A stretch of 64,000 nt of DNA from Ligustrum vulgare. Taxonomy: Eukaryota > Streptophyta > Magnoliopsida > Lamiales > Oleaceae. This document shows, one piece after another, positions 10,871 to 23,118 of the stretch; positions within the stretch are counted from its first letter, which is position 1; every line of letters starts with the position of its first letter. The translations under genes and the position numbers were made by a program. Location: assembly GCA_963555705.1 (NCBI GenBank), contig OY743176.1, positions 59,718,040 to 59,782,039 on the forward strand. Direction: 5' to 3'. The notes under the pieces were generated by a model, which saw nothing but the letters and a program-made list of their open reading frames with translations, had not been told where the DNA came from and did no database searches.

Positions 10871-11557
10871 ATTAGATAAATACATATATTAACTAATTTT
10901 TTTAAACACCACAAATACATGTATTTTTCGTGCCCATAAACTAATGAGAAATAAGGAAACAATTCAAAATTTTGTAATATATCATATCAATATTCTTCTA
11001 ATTTTTCACCATCGATGAATGACTAAACTTCTCTATCTGTAGTTTCATATAACATTTTAAATGTATGCACATATTTTCACTGAATTACAGCTTCTTCTCA
11101 TTCATTGTAATAATTTTTAAAAAAATGTATCAATCGTAGAATTTTTTGTACAATTTTGGTGCAACAACAACGAAACATCGAAACAAGAAATAAAAACAGT
11201 TAAGGAATCAGCTGGGGTATGAAAGAGACGAAGGATTCAGAAACAAAGCTCTAAGTCAACTACAATCTTTGGTCTGAACGTGAGTTAAAGTGAAAGTGCA
11301 TTTGGAATTCTTCTAAACACGTTTTTGGTTTCTTTTAATACTTCTATCTTGACTTGGGCAACATAAAAAATGGACGGCTCAGATTTGAATCCACTACACT
11401 GTCCTTTATTCCATTGATTAGTTACATCTGTATTGCTTTTATTGGTTGTGAAAATTTGTAGGGATTGCTTTTTCATTTTATATATGTTCACAGAATTTTG
11501 TGAAGTTGTTGAATAAACATAAACGAAAATATACTGAGTTTATTTAAAAATCCTTCT
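10871..11557. other. AT-rich sequence upstream of a Copia primer site
   Basis: No coding sequence is recognised. Because a Copia primer site and gag start follow at 11558, part of this stretch may be the 5' LTR of Copia-X, but no partner LTR is visible in the window to define it. Confidence 0.3.
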
Positions 11558-11786
11558 TGGTATCAGAGCTAAAAATGTCAAGTGCTGATGATTCTTCTTC
11601 ACACTCTAATTCCTTCACTCCTTCACTTGGAGCACGTGCAATCAATTTTTCACAAATACCATCTGCGAAACTTTGACAGAAACAATTTCATTCTTTGGAA
11701 AAATATGATTATGCCCATTGTTAAGGGGCATAATCCAGGCTTTCTTACTGGATCTACCATCTGCCCACTACAAGCGCTGATGGAAC
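11558..11786 (+). pseudogene. Copia-X: primer site and gag start, interrupted by Copia-B
   Basis: A primer site TGGTATCAGAGCT (11558-11570) is followed six bases later by an ATG (11576) and a Ser-rich start 'MSSADDSSSHSNSFTPSLG'. A frameshift then leads to 'NFILWKNMIMPIVKGHN' and 'GFLTGSTICP', a typical Copia gag N-terminus. The frame stops at 11786 because Copia-B has inserted there (TSD GGAAC at 11782-11786). The rest of gag resumes at 20248. The element is a decayed plus-strand Copia. Confidence 0.75.
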
Positions 11787-13200
11787 TGTTGGGAACACGG
11801 GTTGTTCTACTCACAAAAATTGATTTCTTGTAATAGATCATCCTGTTACAGGATTTTCTGTTCTATGTATTCAACTTGGAATAAATAATTTTGCACACAA
11901 AAATAGTTTTGAGAAGATTACCCTTATAGCGTGTTTTACAATAATCTTCATCAACTGCTTCTTGATTCCACCAAAGCTTCAAACCCTCAAGCTTTCCCCG
12001 GTGTTCTCCAATGGCAGTATTGCAGGTGTGTGGTCACCTTTCTCAAGACCTAGGTTAAACTAGGATTATGGTTTCTTTGTAAAGAGGAAACACACACTAC
12101 ACACTTTAGTGTGTGTCTCGCCACTTTTTCAATTAGGTTAAGAAAAATAGTCTTGGGAGACTATTTGTAACCTCTTTACACTCCAAAACCCTACCAGGCC
12201 TAGTACCATAACCCAAACTCATTTCTGCACAACCCAATACAGGTAATAAGCCTGTATAAACCCATTATAGTGAAGCCACCGAGGGAACCTGATTGGACCC
12301 AATTAAACTAAGCTCCAATAAATTTATTATGACCTGATCATCTCTTGATCAATCAAAATTAATTTATTAATCACGTTCTATTCCACTAAAAGAACGAGAT
12401 TGCACTCTTAGTAAAATTGAAATTACTGAAACAATTAATCAATAATTATATCCTCTGACTTATCGTTCTTACATGTTACCCCCGTCGATCAACTTGAATA
12501 TTCGAAGCAAGTTAAAATGATCAAAATGCCCTTCTCTGAATATTCATAAATTCTCAACTCTCATCTTCTATCTAACAGTTCGATGTGTTCACATCACATC
12601 ATAGAATTCAACAGTCACTGGCGAATTACTGAGCTCAGATTCAACTGTCCACTAGAAGAACCAGTGAGATTATGATCATACCTAAAAGGTGACGGATTCC
12701 ATAATACGAATATATGTTCCTCGTTAGTTCACTTTAATTTCCAAAGTACCGAGATATTGATCAGCAATTGATCTCACCCATTGATACCTCAAAGAACTTC
12801 AAGTTAGTAATCGAAGTCCATTATCCGATTAGGATTAAGGTCCCACGTACAATAGTCAAGTGAAATTAAACTTGTATGGTCAATGTCACAAATTAATTTC
12901 ATATGGTCCCGTCCAATACGTTTCAAACGTATTCTCAATTTTATTACCAAAGTCAAAGATAGGCTTTAATAAAATCGAGACGATCTTATCAAAATAAATT
13001 GTCCATATTTATTTACTGATCGTGAACGTTAATTTTAGATCGAATTACAAATTGAATCTTTCTGTGTTTAACAACTTAAACACTCAATCTGTAATATTAA
13101 ATCGACCTATGGACAAACGCAACTTTATATTAATGCAATCAATAAACATTTTATTTCGAATGTCGTGAATTATACTCTATGGACATATATAATTTCAACA
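11787..13200 (-). repeat. Copia-B 3' LTR
   Basis: This 1414-bp repeat matches 18830-20242. The internal-side neighbour is the purine tract, so on the minus strand this is the 3' LTR. Confidence 0.9.
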
Positions 13201-13216
13201 ATCTCCCACTTGCCCT
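13201..13216 (-). other. Copia-B polypurine tract
   Basis: The minus strand reads GGGCAAGTGGGAGAT directly before the TGTTGAAATT start of the LTR, a purine tract typical of plant Copia elements. Confidence 0.75.
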
Positions 13217-13399
13217 TAGAGTATACATGAAACATCGAATCATCCATCTTGTCAACATCATTATTACACTAATGATTATGTTCTCAATCAAGATAGTAAC
13301 TCCTTTCGATGTAAGTCACGGTTGTATAACAAACAATCCAAGATTGTGTTATACCCAACCAATTAACCACATTATCTCCCAATTATATTTCAATTTTGA

Positions 13400-14400
13400 C
13401 ACTCTCGAGAGTCCTAGTCAAATCAGATCTTAATTAGTTTTAATCCATCAGATCACAACCTGAATAGATAAGCAAATATTTACTCGTTTTCCAGAAAACG
13501 CTTCAGTGTATGCTTTACCTCTATTCAATGATCTGATCCTGGATCAAACTAATAATCACCAACAATATCCCCGGGATAAGATATGACCTATCTAGTGCAA
13601 AGTAAGGCTTCCTATAGCCGGAGCATAAGGAACCTTCTCTATCTTACCATGAGTCTTAGGAGAATACTCATAAGATAGATAAAGTCCACAAAAAACATTA
13701 TTCCTTTCAAGACTTCAATATTGCAAATGTAGATAGTATCTTATTATTACATGAAACTTGAGACTATTCTATTTCATTTTTCTCCCACTTCGAAAAGTAC
13801 GGATGTCTAGAAAAAATAGACAGTCATCTACAAGTCCTTCAAGTCTAATTGCTGGTGCCAACTACTATTTAATGAAAATACTCTCACACATTAGTAGAGT
13901 GTCATTCAAATAAATAGTCGCGAAAACTGTCTCATCTTTCTGTATACACGAGTATACTTAAGATATATCAAGATTTTGATCAAGAACATATATCACAATC
14001 ATTCAATCAAATTCTGTATTCCATATGTTGAACAAATACCCAAATCCAAAGTTGGAAACTTGTAAGTCATGAACTTTACTTTCATGGTCTTTAATATGAA
14101 CTCATCATGTTAAAATTTGTAAATGATTTCCTCAAGATGCATTCAAGAAACAACTTCTTGACATCCATCTGTCGTACCTCATTTTCACAATGAACGACAA
14201 CTGATAAAAGATCCAAGTAAGCTTTCGCATGGTAATTGGGTAGAAGGGTTTCACAAACCCACAGCCATAAGCCTTGCGCTGAAGGCATCAACCTTCTCAT
14301 CTACCATTCTCTTATCATCTTAAAAATCATCACACCCTATAGGTTTGACCCCATTAGGTGTGTCTACAAATATCCAAACCCTAGTGTAGTAGAAGGAATC
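13400..14400 (-). pseudogene. Copia-B reverse transcriptase and RNase H relics
   Basis: On the minus strand, broken frames give 'GVKPIGC' (about 14330-14355), a degenerate 'ARLVAKGF' block (about 14270), 'RQMDVKKLFLECILRKSF' (14091-14300 frame, the 'QMDVKTAFLNG' catalytic block) and 'KIEKVPYAPAIGSLTLH' (about 13570-13650, the region after YVDD). In a functional element these form the polymerase that copies the RNA genome. Stops and frameshifts occur in every block, and the N of 'AFLNG' and the YVDD motif are not preserved. The order and strand agree with the LTR-based orientation. Confidence 0.65.
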
Positions 14401-17400
14401 CAATTCCGAGTTCCCGTTCACCTTCCATGATTTCAATTCCATAACTTTTACCACTTCCCTAAATGAGGAGTCCTTCTCTTCTTTCAGTAGAGACTGTCTA
14501 AAAAGACTCTCTATAGAATAAATGTCAATAAGGTGGTCTTACAACCCTCCCACTCCAATTAGTCGCTGGAAGTGTATTTCCATTATGTCCAAACAGAGTT
14601 ACTTCCTCTTCTCCCACTACTTGGTTATATCCCTAATTGGGATCAACCTCTCCACTACCTCTTTATGAACATAAAGAAGAGGCAGAACAGTGAGAACAAC
14701 TTCGACTACAACCTTTGATTTTTCCCTGTCCATTCGGTTCACCAGGCAAAAATAGTGGTTGAACCACTTGCCTATTTCCCCCACTAGGATCAGCAACCAT
14801 CGGTTCCGTAGGAAGTCCCAAATCATCAAGATTAATTCTATGCGGAAACCTGGAATCAAGTTGTTTGAACCACGTTCAAACATTTCATCCAATAGAATTT
14901 TACTTGTTGATTTGTATTCTTCTATATGCCTTATCCTCTAAGAAAGCTACATTTGTACTCAACAAATACTTTCTTGACCAGAGGATTATAGAAGAAATAA
15001 TTTCTAGTTTCGTTGCATGCCTTATAATCAAACCTTCATTGTTGCCTACATCTCGTCAATCCTTGCTTTCAGCTAGTGTGCCAAAACTCCCCAAATCTGA
15101 ATGTGGTGTAGACTGGGCTTGCACCCATACCACAACTCTAGGGGTATTTCAAGAAACGAATCAATGGTACTAGGCTATGAAGGAACCTGACTATCTCCGG
15201 TATACATTCCCAAATGAAACTAGTAACGAGGATAACTCATCATTGATTTGGTATTATCTTGTTCTCCCTTTTCGATAAATGGTTCCTAAACTCATATGAG
15301 AGATACACAAACCTCGATCAAATCGAAGTATCTCGATTCTCTTAATTACTTCTCAACTTCTGTCCAAAATTCTAGAATTTCTTCAACATTTCAGATCAAT
15401 GAGATATTAAGTATAGAATCGAGATTTGGAGTGATCATCAATAAAAGTGATGAATTACTCGTACTCTCTCGTATCTTGAGCACCAAAGAATCCACACATA
15501 TCGAAGTGTATTAATCCCCAAACTCTTAAGTCCATTTAATGTATAAGGACTCTTGGTTATCTAATCCTCTAAACAAGATTCAGAAAACAATATAGATTCC
15601 ACCTCAGATCCTTTTGAGGTCCATCCCTTACTAGTATTAGAATTGAGTTTTGGATAAGTGTGACCAAGCCTAAGATCTTAATCATTTTACCCTCTAAATA
15701 AAATTCAAAAGCCCACATAGATTCCACCTCCAAAATACTTAGAGGCTATCTTTACTAGTCTTTCAATCTTATTTAGATAAATATGATTATCTTAAGATCT
15801 TATCAAAGAGTTCATTAATACAAGGAGTCATCTATCCCTTATCACTTGTAGTAATATTACACTTAGAACCATTTACAAGGATTTAAGATTGTTAACCATT
15901 TGTCTCGCAATAATAAGAGCATTATTTAACTTAATTCCAACTAATAACTGGAGATTAAGTGCTAAATAATTCCGCTCAAATAATAAAGAGACAAAATAAC
16001 AATCAAATTGTTTCGCAAACATAAAATCCAACGGCTCTTTCCATATTACCGTACCCGTGCTTATCCGTATAGTATACTCTATCTCATTATGTCATTTGGT
16101 CACCTAGGACCATATTGCAACAACTTGCAATAGTGATTAGTTACTCTAGAATCTATAATCAAGATAGATTCAATTACTAAACATAACACAATGAATAGAG
16201 TCTTACTCCATTATAGAGTTTCCAGGAAAGGCTACTTCTTCATTAATCCTATCTTTGCTAAAAAACAAAAAGGTTAGAGGGCCTACTATACTACCTGTTG
16301 CTTTAAAATAATCTCTTCTCTATGAATAGCTTACATTGAACCTTTCAGGGACACGTTCATCCTGGTGAATTTAGTCCACACTGAACCGCAAGAGATCATC
16401 TTAAAAGATTTCTCAAACATTATGTCACATGAATCAATTTTTGCAAGTGGAACCTCCACCACATTAAAGTGACCAATCATGTTTTACCAAATGGTCTCTT
16501 GCAAAAACGTGATCAGTTCATAAGTAGAGATATATTATAGCTTGATAGCATATTTTGTATAACTCCATAATTAAAATGTTCAAATTATCATAAATACCCT
16601 TCCATCAAGAAAATAAATATGGTACCTATTTTGATATTTTTATTGCGAAGTACTTGATATGAGAATCAAAACTATGCAATAAACCATCTCATCAAAATAA
16701 TACCATTTTCATTGGAAGATTTATGATTACTATTGAACAAGGATCTCCTAGCACAAACAAATGTTATAAGTGGAAAGAATTATAACGAGACATGTTACAG
16801 TTTTCGCCAATTAGTTGGTGATGTCTAAACATATAACTAGTTGTGGAAATACGACATTCAAATAAAATACACGAGTTGCATAAATGGTGAATACTTTCAT
16901 ATGTGATGCATGAATAAAAAATTATACACAAGTAGACCCAAAACTACTATAATATGACGACAACCTAAAACCCCAAAATCTTAAACACATTTCTCTATAG
17001 GAGAAATAAATGTGATTTATGGTTAGGTTGGGACCCTCCCACTAAATTAAATATATCTAGCATCTCATGCAATATTTAATTTATACTCGTTAAAATGTTG
17101 GCCATCATTGACATCGTTTGTATATTCTATAGGAAGTCCCCACGATGTCATTGATTTAAGTGTCTAACCCCTATATTGATAATATTTCAAGTACCAAATT
17201 AATTACGTTACCTATAGGGTAATCATGATTAATTCACACTTAAAACATCATCACCTAATTGGCCCAATCTAGTAACCAAAACAGTGCAGCCCTCCTATAG
17301 GGAGACTAAATAGATTAGCACGAGGCATACACAATTTTTTTTTTTACTAATGGGCTAATAGGGGAGGCCGTGAGTTCAAAATATTTTGCACCCTCACTCA

Positions 17401-17900
17401 CTTAATATTTTGAACTGTTGGGTTTTAATTTAATAATTACCAATCAATTTTAACTCTTAAAATCGATTCAATTATTAATAAACATATTTATTTTTCTAAT
17501 CTAACATTTAGAAAAGAAAATAAAATATAAAACAATGCATGACAGTATAGTACCTAGAGCGGTGTATATGCGATCTACATGACATGTTATTTAATGACAT
17601 TCATTCACAATTTAATTAAAGCAATAAATAAATACGATAATAAAATAAATAAGAACATAATTTATGGCCCAAACCTAGACACACAATTACAAATTAATAA
17701 AGAGTCTATTGAGCCACAATCCGGCTCAATTCTTCAATTTCTATTTGCAAGTGTCCAGCCCATTACTTGAACTCTTCAAATAATATTTCTCAGCCCATTA
17801 CCAGACTGGTCCAATATGCAATTCAATTGAAAAATGGCCCAACACAATTAATTCACCATTTTCTTTCGGCCCAATTGAAAACAAAACAGCCCAAATGAAT
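14401..17900. other. Copia-B interior, no recognisable coding block
   Basis: This part should hold integrase, protease and gag by position, but I could not recognise any of them in any frame. It is AT-rich with short open frames only, consistent with strong decay or replacement. Confidence 0.45.
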
Positions 17901-17959
17901 AGGAAGCCCAATTTCATCAATCCAATTCTTCTCCTTCTATGCATGGTGAATATATACAA

Positions 17960-18400
17960 TATATATACACAGTATCGAAATGAAGCCGCCGCCATTTGTG
18001 GAAGTGCCATCACCGGAAAACGCTTGGAACCATATCACCACAGCACCAGTCTCCGTGTGTCGCCGCCGCTACCGCCATCAAAGTGGTATGAACCACCGCT
18101 CGCAACAGCGGCAGCACCACGGTGGTGCTGCTGATCTACCGCAACACTGCACAGGCAACAACACTTGTGGTGCCGCTGCTGCTGCGATCCAAGTGAGGTC
18201 ACGACGCCAGAGGCGACGCGATGAAACACCCATCACAGCGGTAACACCCACAGGTGCTACCGACTGTGTGCAGCGGCACCTGTGGGTGCCTCTGCCGCCG
18301 CGATCGAGGCGAGATCGCAGTACCAAAAGCGCCGCCATCAACTGCCGATCGTAGCAGCAGAACCCACGAGTGCCGCCGAGTCCCTTCATGTTGTTCATGG
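17960..18400. other. GC-rich trinucleotide island in the Copia-B leader
   Basis: About 440 bp are dominated by GCC, CAC and CGG triplets, in sharp contrast to the AT-rich surroundings. Several frames stay open across it on both strands because of the composition, giving Ala-, Arg-, Cys- and His-rich translations without family resemblance. It lies between the primer site (18816-18828) and the expected gag start. It may be a structured leader or captured sequence; no function can be assigned. Confidence 0.5.
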
Positions 18401-18815
18401 TTGATTTCTGAAAATTGTAAGCCAAGTCCTTCATGTGTTGAGGAAGATGAAGTTGAGTCTCCTTTTCGAAATTGCCTTGGAAGTCCTCCATGCTTCAGCA
18501 GTGGTGAGATTCAGTCTTCAAATTTCAATTTCAGCACCAATAAAATTGAAAAACAATTTCTAATTATATATATTGTAGTAAATTAAAATCAAAGGGGAAA
18601 CATGGAGTCGTAATCCATCCCCTTTGTTATAAGACTCGATAAAACAATACAAGAATTTACCATGAAAATTCTAAGGCCATAAATTTGTTCAAACAAGAAT
18701 ATCATTCATCTAATAACAAATAAATCACATAATCCTAACACCGCCCTTTACTAACACATGCACAAACAAAGATTATTTATTCCTAAATACACAAAACAGT
18801 ATCAAAAAACTTGAC

Positions 18816-18828
18816 GCTCTGATACCAA
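18816..18828 (-). other. Copia-B primer binding site (tRNA-iMet type)
   Basis: The minus strand reads TTGGTATCAGAGC one base after the 5' LTR, matching the initiator-Met primer site. Confidence 0.85.
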
Positions 18829-18829
18829 T

Positions 18830-20242
18830 TGTTGGGAACACGGGTTGTTCTACTCACAAAAATTGATTTCTTGTGATAGATCATCCCGTTACAGGATTTT
18901 CTGTTCTATGTATTCAACTTGGAATAAATAATTTTGCACACAAAAATAGTTTTGAGAAGATTACCCTTGTAGCGTGCTTTACAATAATCTTCATCAACTG
19001 CTTCTTGATTCCACCAAAGCTTCAAACCCTCAAGCTTTCCCCGGTGTTCTCCAATGGCAGTTGTGCAGGTGTGTGGTCACCTTTCTCAAGACCTAGGTTA
19101 AACTAGGATTAGAGTTTCTTTGTAAAGAGGAAACACACACTACACACTTTAGTGTGTGTCTCACCACTTTTCCAATTAGGTTAAGAAAAATAGTCTTGGG
19201 AGACTATTTGTAACCTCTTTACACTCCAAAACCCTACGAGGCCTAGTACCATAACCCAGGCCCATTTCTGCACAATCCAATAAGGTAATAAGCCTGTATA
19301 AACCCATTATAGTGAAGCCACCGAGGGAACCGGATCGGACCCAATTAAACTAAGCTCCAATAAATTTATTATGACCCGATCAACTCTTGATCAGTCAAAA
19401 TTAATTTATTAATCACGTTCTATTCCACTAAAAGAACGAGATTGTACTCTTAGTAAAATTGAAATTACTGAAACAATTAATCAATAATTATATCCTCTGA
19501 CTTATCGTTCTTACATGTTACCCCCGTCGATCAACTTGAATATTCGAAGCAAGTTAAAATGACCAAAATGCCCTTCTCTGAATATTCATAAATTCTCAAC
19601 TCTCATCTTCTATCTAACAGTTCGATGTGATCACATCACATCATAGAATTCAACAGTCACTGGCGAATTACTGAGCTCAGATTCAACTGTCCACTAGAAG
19701 AACCAGTGAGATTATGATCATACCTAAAAGGTGACGGATTCCATAATACGAATATATGTTCCTCGTTAGTTCACTTTAATTTCCAAAGTACCGAGATATT
19801 GATTAGCAATTGATCTCACCCATTGATACCTCAAAGAACTTCAAGTTAGTAATCGAAGTCCATTATCCGATTAGGATTAAGGTCCCACGTACAATAGTCA
19901 AGTGAAATTAAACTTGTATGGTCAATGTCACAAATTAATTTCATGTGGTCCCGTCCAATACGTTTCAAACGTACTCTCAATTTTATTACCAAAGTCAAAG
20001 ATAGGTTTTAATAAAACCGAGACGGTCTTATCAAAATAAATTGTCCATATTTATTTACTGATCGTGAACGTTAATTTTAGATCAAATTACAAATTGAATC
20101 TTTCTGTGTTTATCAACTTAAACACTCAATCTGTAATATTAAATCGACCCATAGACAAACGCAACTTTATATTAATGCAATCAATAAACATTTTATTTCA
20201 AATGTCGTGAATTATACTCTATGGGCATATATAATTTCAACA
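18830..20242 (-). repeat. Copia-B 5' LTR
   Basis: This 1413-bp repeat of 11787-13200 is followed by the right TSD copy GGAAC (20243-20247). Both LTRs contain a short inverted repeat 'acacacac...gtgtgtgt' near the start. Confidence 0.9.
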
Positions 20243-20247
20243 GGAAC

Positions 20248-21113
20248 CTTTGCAACCACTATTGAGCAGATTCAAAATCCTGAATATAGAAAATGGATCT
20301 CAACTGACCAGCTCCTAATGGGCAGGGTTATGAGCTCAGCCTCTTCCTAAAAACTTTAGGTGGAAACCTAGAAATTTTTGGAGTGATGAATGAATATGGC
20401 TGGAGTTACATTTTTTATGACTGAGTTGCAAAAAACAAGGAAAGGAACAATGAGTATTGACAACTATCTCACCACAATCAAACAGCTAGCTGATAAATTG
20501 TAAGTAGCAGGTAAAGTTGTCTCACATTCAGACTTGGTGACTCAAGTTCTTGCTGGACTTGACGACGACTACACTCCAATAGTCTTTCAGATCAACAACA
20601 GAGAAGAAATTTCATGGACTGAACTGCAAGCAATCCTAATGACCTACGAAAACATACTTGAGCACTTTAACTCTATCAGAGTTGGGTAGGCTCAATAAAT
20701 CTTTCACAAACTGCTGCTAACACTAGTCAAAGGTCCAAAAACTTTTATTTTACTAGAGGTGTAAGACAAAATTATTTTGGTAGAAGTAACAAATTTAGAG
20801 GCAGAGGAGACAGATTTAATGCACATAGTGCACCTAGAGCTAACTTTCAAATTTGTGGTGGCAACAATCATTTGGCCTCGTGGTGTTTTAAAAGATTTGA
20901 TGAAATCTAAATGAACTCAAAATCAGAACAAGAAATCTTACTTCAAAATCGATCACCTGCTACTTATGTTGCTTCTCCAGACCCCAGCTGGTTTGTAGAT
21001 TCAGTTGCCTCAAATCATGTCATTGCAAGCAAAGAAAAGGTGGATCTTGCTTATGAATATACTGGTACGTTAAAACTGCAAGTTGGAAATGGAAAGTTTC
21101 TTGATATTTCACA
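20248..21113 (+). pseudogene. Copia-X gag remainder, zinc knuckle and protease start
   Basis: Following the Copia-B insertion the gag resumes with 'ATTIEQIQNPEYRKWISTDQ'. It continues with 'LQKTRKGTMSIDNYLTTIKQ', 'VLAGLDDDYTPIVFQINNRE' and 'WTELQAILMTYENILEHFNS', the usual Copia gag polypeptide order. A degenerate zinc knuckle 'CGGNNHLASWCF' lies at about 20853-20890, and the protease site 'PSWFVDSVASNHVI' at about 20985-21025 has D-S-V instead of D-S-G. 'LQVGNGKFLDISH' follows. Stops and frameshifts show that it is dead. Coding similarity ends abruptly at about 21113. Confidence 0.75.
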
Positions 21114-21876
21114 TACTAGTATTCATACCCGTACTATGCAAGAGAGATATAACTGATAATTATTTATTAAATAAGTTGTAAAAGTACAATGCGTGACATA
21201 AGTTGTGCATTCCTATATAATGAAAAATACTAAAAATAGTAAAACATAAAATTGCGACTTGCATTTTTAACAGCTAATTGTTTATTCTCTAGTTTTCTTA
21301 GTCTATTTAGACGAAGTAAGATATGAATATGTTCTGTACTTTACAATTTTGATTTGATGATTGAAGTCGAGCTTACGGTATTTTGATTTCTAAAATTTGA
21401 AATGTTTACAATTTTCAAATCGTAAAATGAAACAAAGAGGTTAACAGACATTTACAGTATTAATTTATCGACTCCCCCGTATAACACTATAAAAATTTGT
21501 ACTAACTATCTTAATGCAATAATTGATATTTAAATATAATAAACAAATATTTCATTACATGTTAAAAAGTAAATATATTACGAACAAAAATTACCAAACC
21601 TTTTAAAAAATAAAAAGTACTCAAATTTAAATTAAATGTTGCAATTTGTTAAACTTACACGTGACAAACTTATACACAGTTCTATATTTAAATGAATGTA
21701 ACAAATAAATAATATGAAATACAAATTTTTATTGAAAGAATATTTCAAATATAATTAACTTTATATATAAAAAAATCATCTATACATCTCAATTTATAAA
21801 TCAGTTTTTAACTCACAAGACATAAAACATTATCATTTATTCGTATAGAATTGATTTTTTGAAAATAATTTTTTTC
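21114..21876. other. AT-rich sequence beginning with an element-like end
   Basis: The Copia-X frame stops at 'actagtattcatacccgtactatgc', which resembles the CTAG-plus-hairpin ends of small plant elements. The rest is very AT-rich and has no coding sequence. Together with 27314-27955 it may be one inserted element later split by the Gypsy tandem. Confidence 0.3.
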
Positions 21877-21881
21877 AATGT

Positions 21882-22642
21882 TGATGTATTCCGGACCCTC
21901 GCGAATCGGAGTCATAGCAGGCTTGATGAGAAAATTTAAATATTCAAGCCAAATTGGAGCAAAAATGAGGCAAAAGGGACCAGTTTGGTTCTTATGGCCG
22001 TAATGTCAAAATTATCACGGCTGTAATAAAGTCACTGATCAAAATGAAGAATTCCAGGTTTTCAAAGTTACGGCCGTAAGTATTATGGTCACGCCCGTAA
22101 TCCTTAACCAGAAGAATAGTTACGGTCGTAAGTGATGCTGTCACGGCCGTAAGTTAGGATTTTCGCAAATAATGCGGATTTTTAATTCCTTTTTCGTTTT
22201 TTTATTCCTTTTCCAGTTTTTAGCTATTTTAGGTTAGTTAGAACTCTATTTTGAGTCTATTAGCGACTAGGATTTTATTTTACTTATTTATACGTTTTTT
22301 TCCATTCATTGTAATCAGACTTTGATTATTGAATAAAAAGAGATTGAATATTTTTCAATTGTTAATGCGTGGATTCACATTACAAACCCAAACTTATCAA
22401 GATTGATTATCTTGTGGCGTTCATCCAGAACTTATCAAATATTCGCGAGAGTATTTGTGGCGTTCAAAACATGAAACTCATCAGGGAGATTGGGCAAATC
22501 CTTGTGGCGTTTCGAAAGCCGTGATTCTTTATTCCGCATCATCGAGCCATCGCGTCATGAATATCGGGTCACGATTCATCCGTCCATTCAAAACCTGAGT
22601 TCGGAACTTTTCGGCGTTTCTTCCGCACTTCGAACCTCATCA
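21882..22642 (+). repeat. Gypsy-T LTR 1
   Basis: This 761-bp LTR begins TGATGTATTCCGGACC and ends CTCATCA. It carries about six copies of a palindrome-like motif close to ACGGCCGTAA between about 21993 and 22155. Confidence 0.9.
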
Positions 22643-22644
22643 TC

Positions 22645-22659
22645 TGGTATCAGAGCTGG
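22645..22659 (+). other. Gypsy-T primer binding site, unit 1
   Basis: TGGTATCAGAGCTGG lies two bases after the LTR end and matches the initiator-Met tRNA primer site. Confidence 0.85.
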
Positions 22660-23118
22660 ACTCTGAATTCAAGTTTTTCTATCCAGTTTAATTCTTATGT
22701 TTATCATCGAGTCTGTCATAAGAATTATCCATATCTTGTTGTTGAGTATTTCTTTTCCTGAGTGTTCTTCATGCCAGTAAATTTTTTTCCAGTTTGATCC
22801 ATATAAAAACTCAACAAAAATTCAAAAGTGTTTATTTTGTTCGATTGTTATCCAAATCCTGTTCTGTTTGTTTTGTTGTGTTCGTGTCGAATTTTCGGAT
22901 TTATTTAAAAAAAAATTAATTTTTTTATTATTATTTTATTCCGAAAATTCATTATTCAAAAAAAAAAAGTCATTCCAAGATTCAAGAACCACTTTCTTGA
23001 GTTTCTTTAAAATTCTTGGTATTCATTTTCTTCCAAGTCAATAAAAGTCGTTCTTGCTATTTGATGTCCAAATCCTCTTCATTCTTGAATTTTTTTAACG
23101 CCACATAAGGAATTGATT

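Larger units (their letters stand above)
11787..20242 (-). mobile_element. Copia-B: LTR retrotransposon with 1.4-kb LTRs and decayed interior
   Basis: Two long direct repeats (11787-13200 and 18830-20242) are bounded by an exact 5-bp TSD, GGAAC (11782-11786 and 20243-20247). The primer site lies beside the right LTR and the polypurine tract beside the left, so the element reads on the minus strand. LTR ends are TG...CA. I counted roughly 36-38 differences across 1413 positions, about 97% identity. The 5.6-kb interior has only scattered Copia reverse transcriptase relics full of stops. High LTR identity with a ruined interior suggests that the copy was already defective when it inserted and was mobilised in trans. 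Confidence 0.9.

Noticed and set aside
18254..18586. Overlapping open frames on both strands in the GC-rich island
   Set aside because: The open frames follow from the triplet-rich composition; no family resemblance or consistent start was seen.
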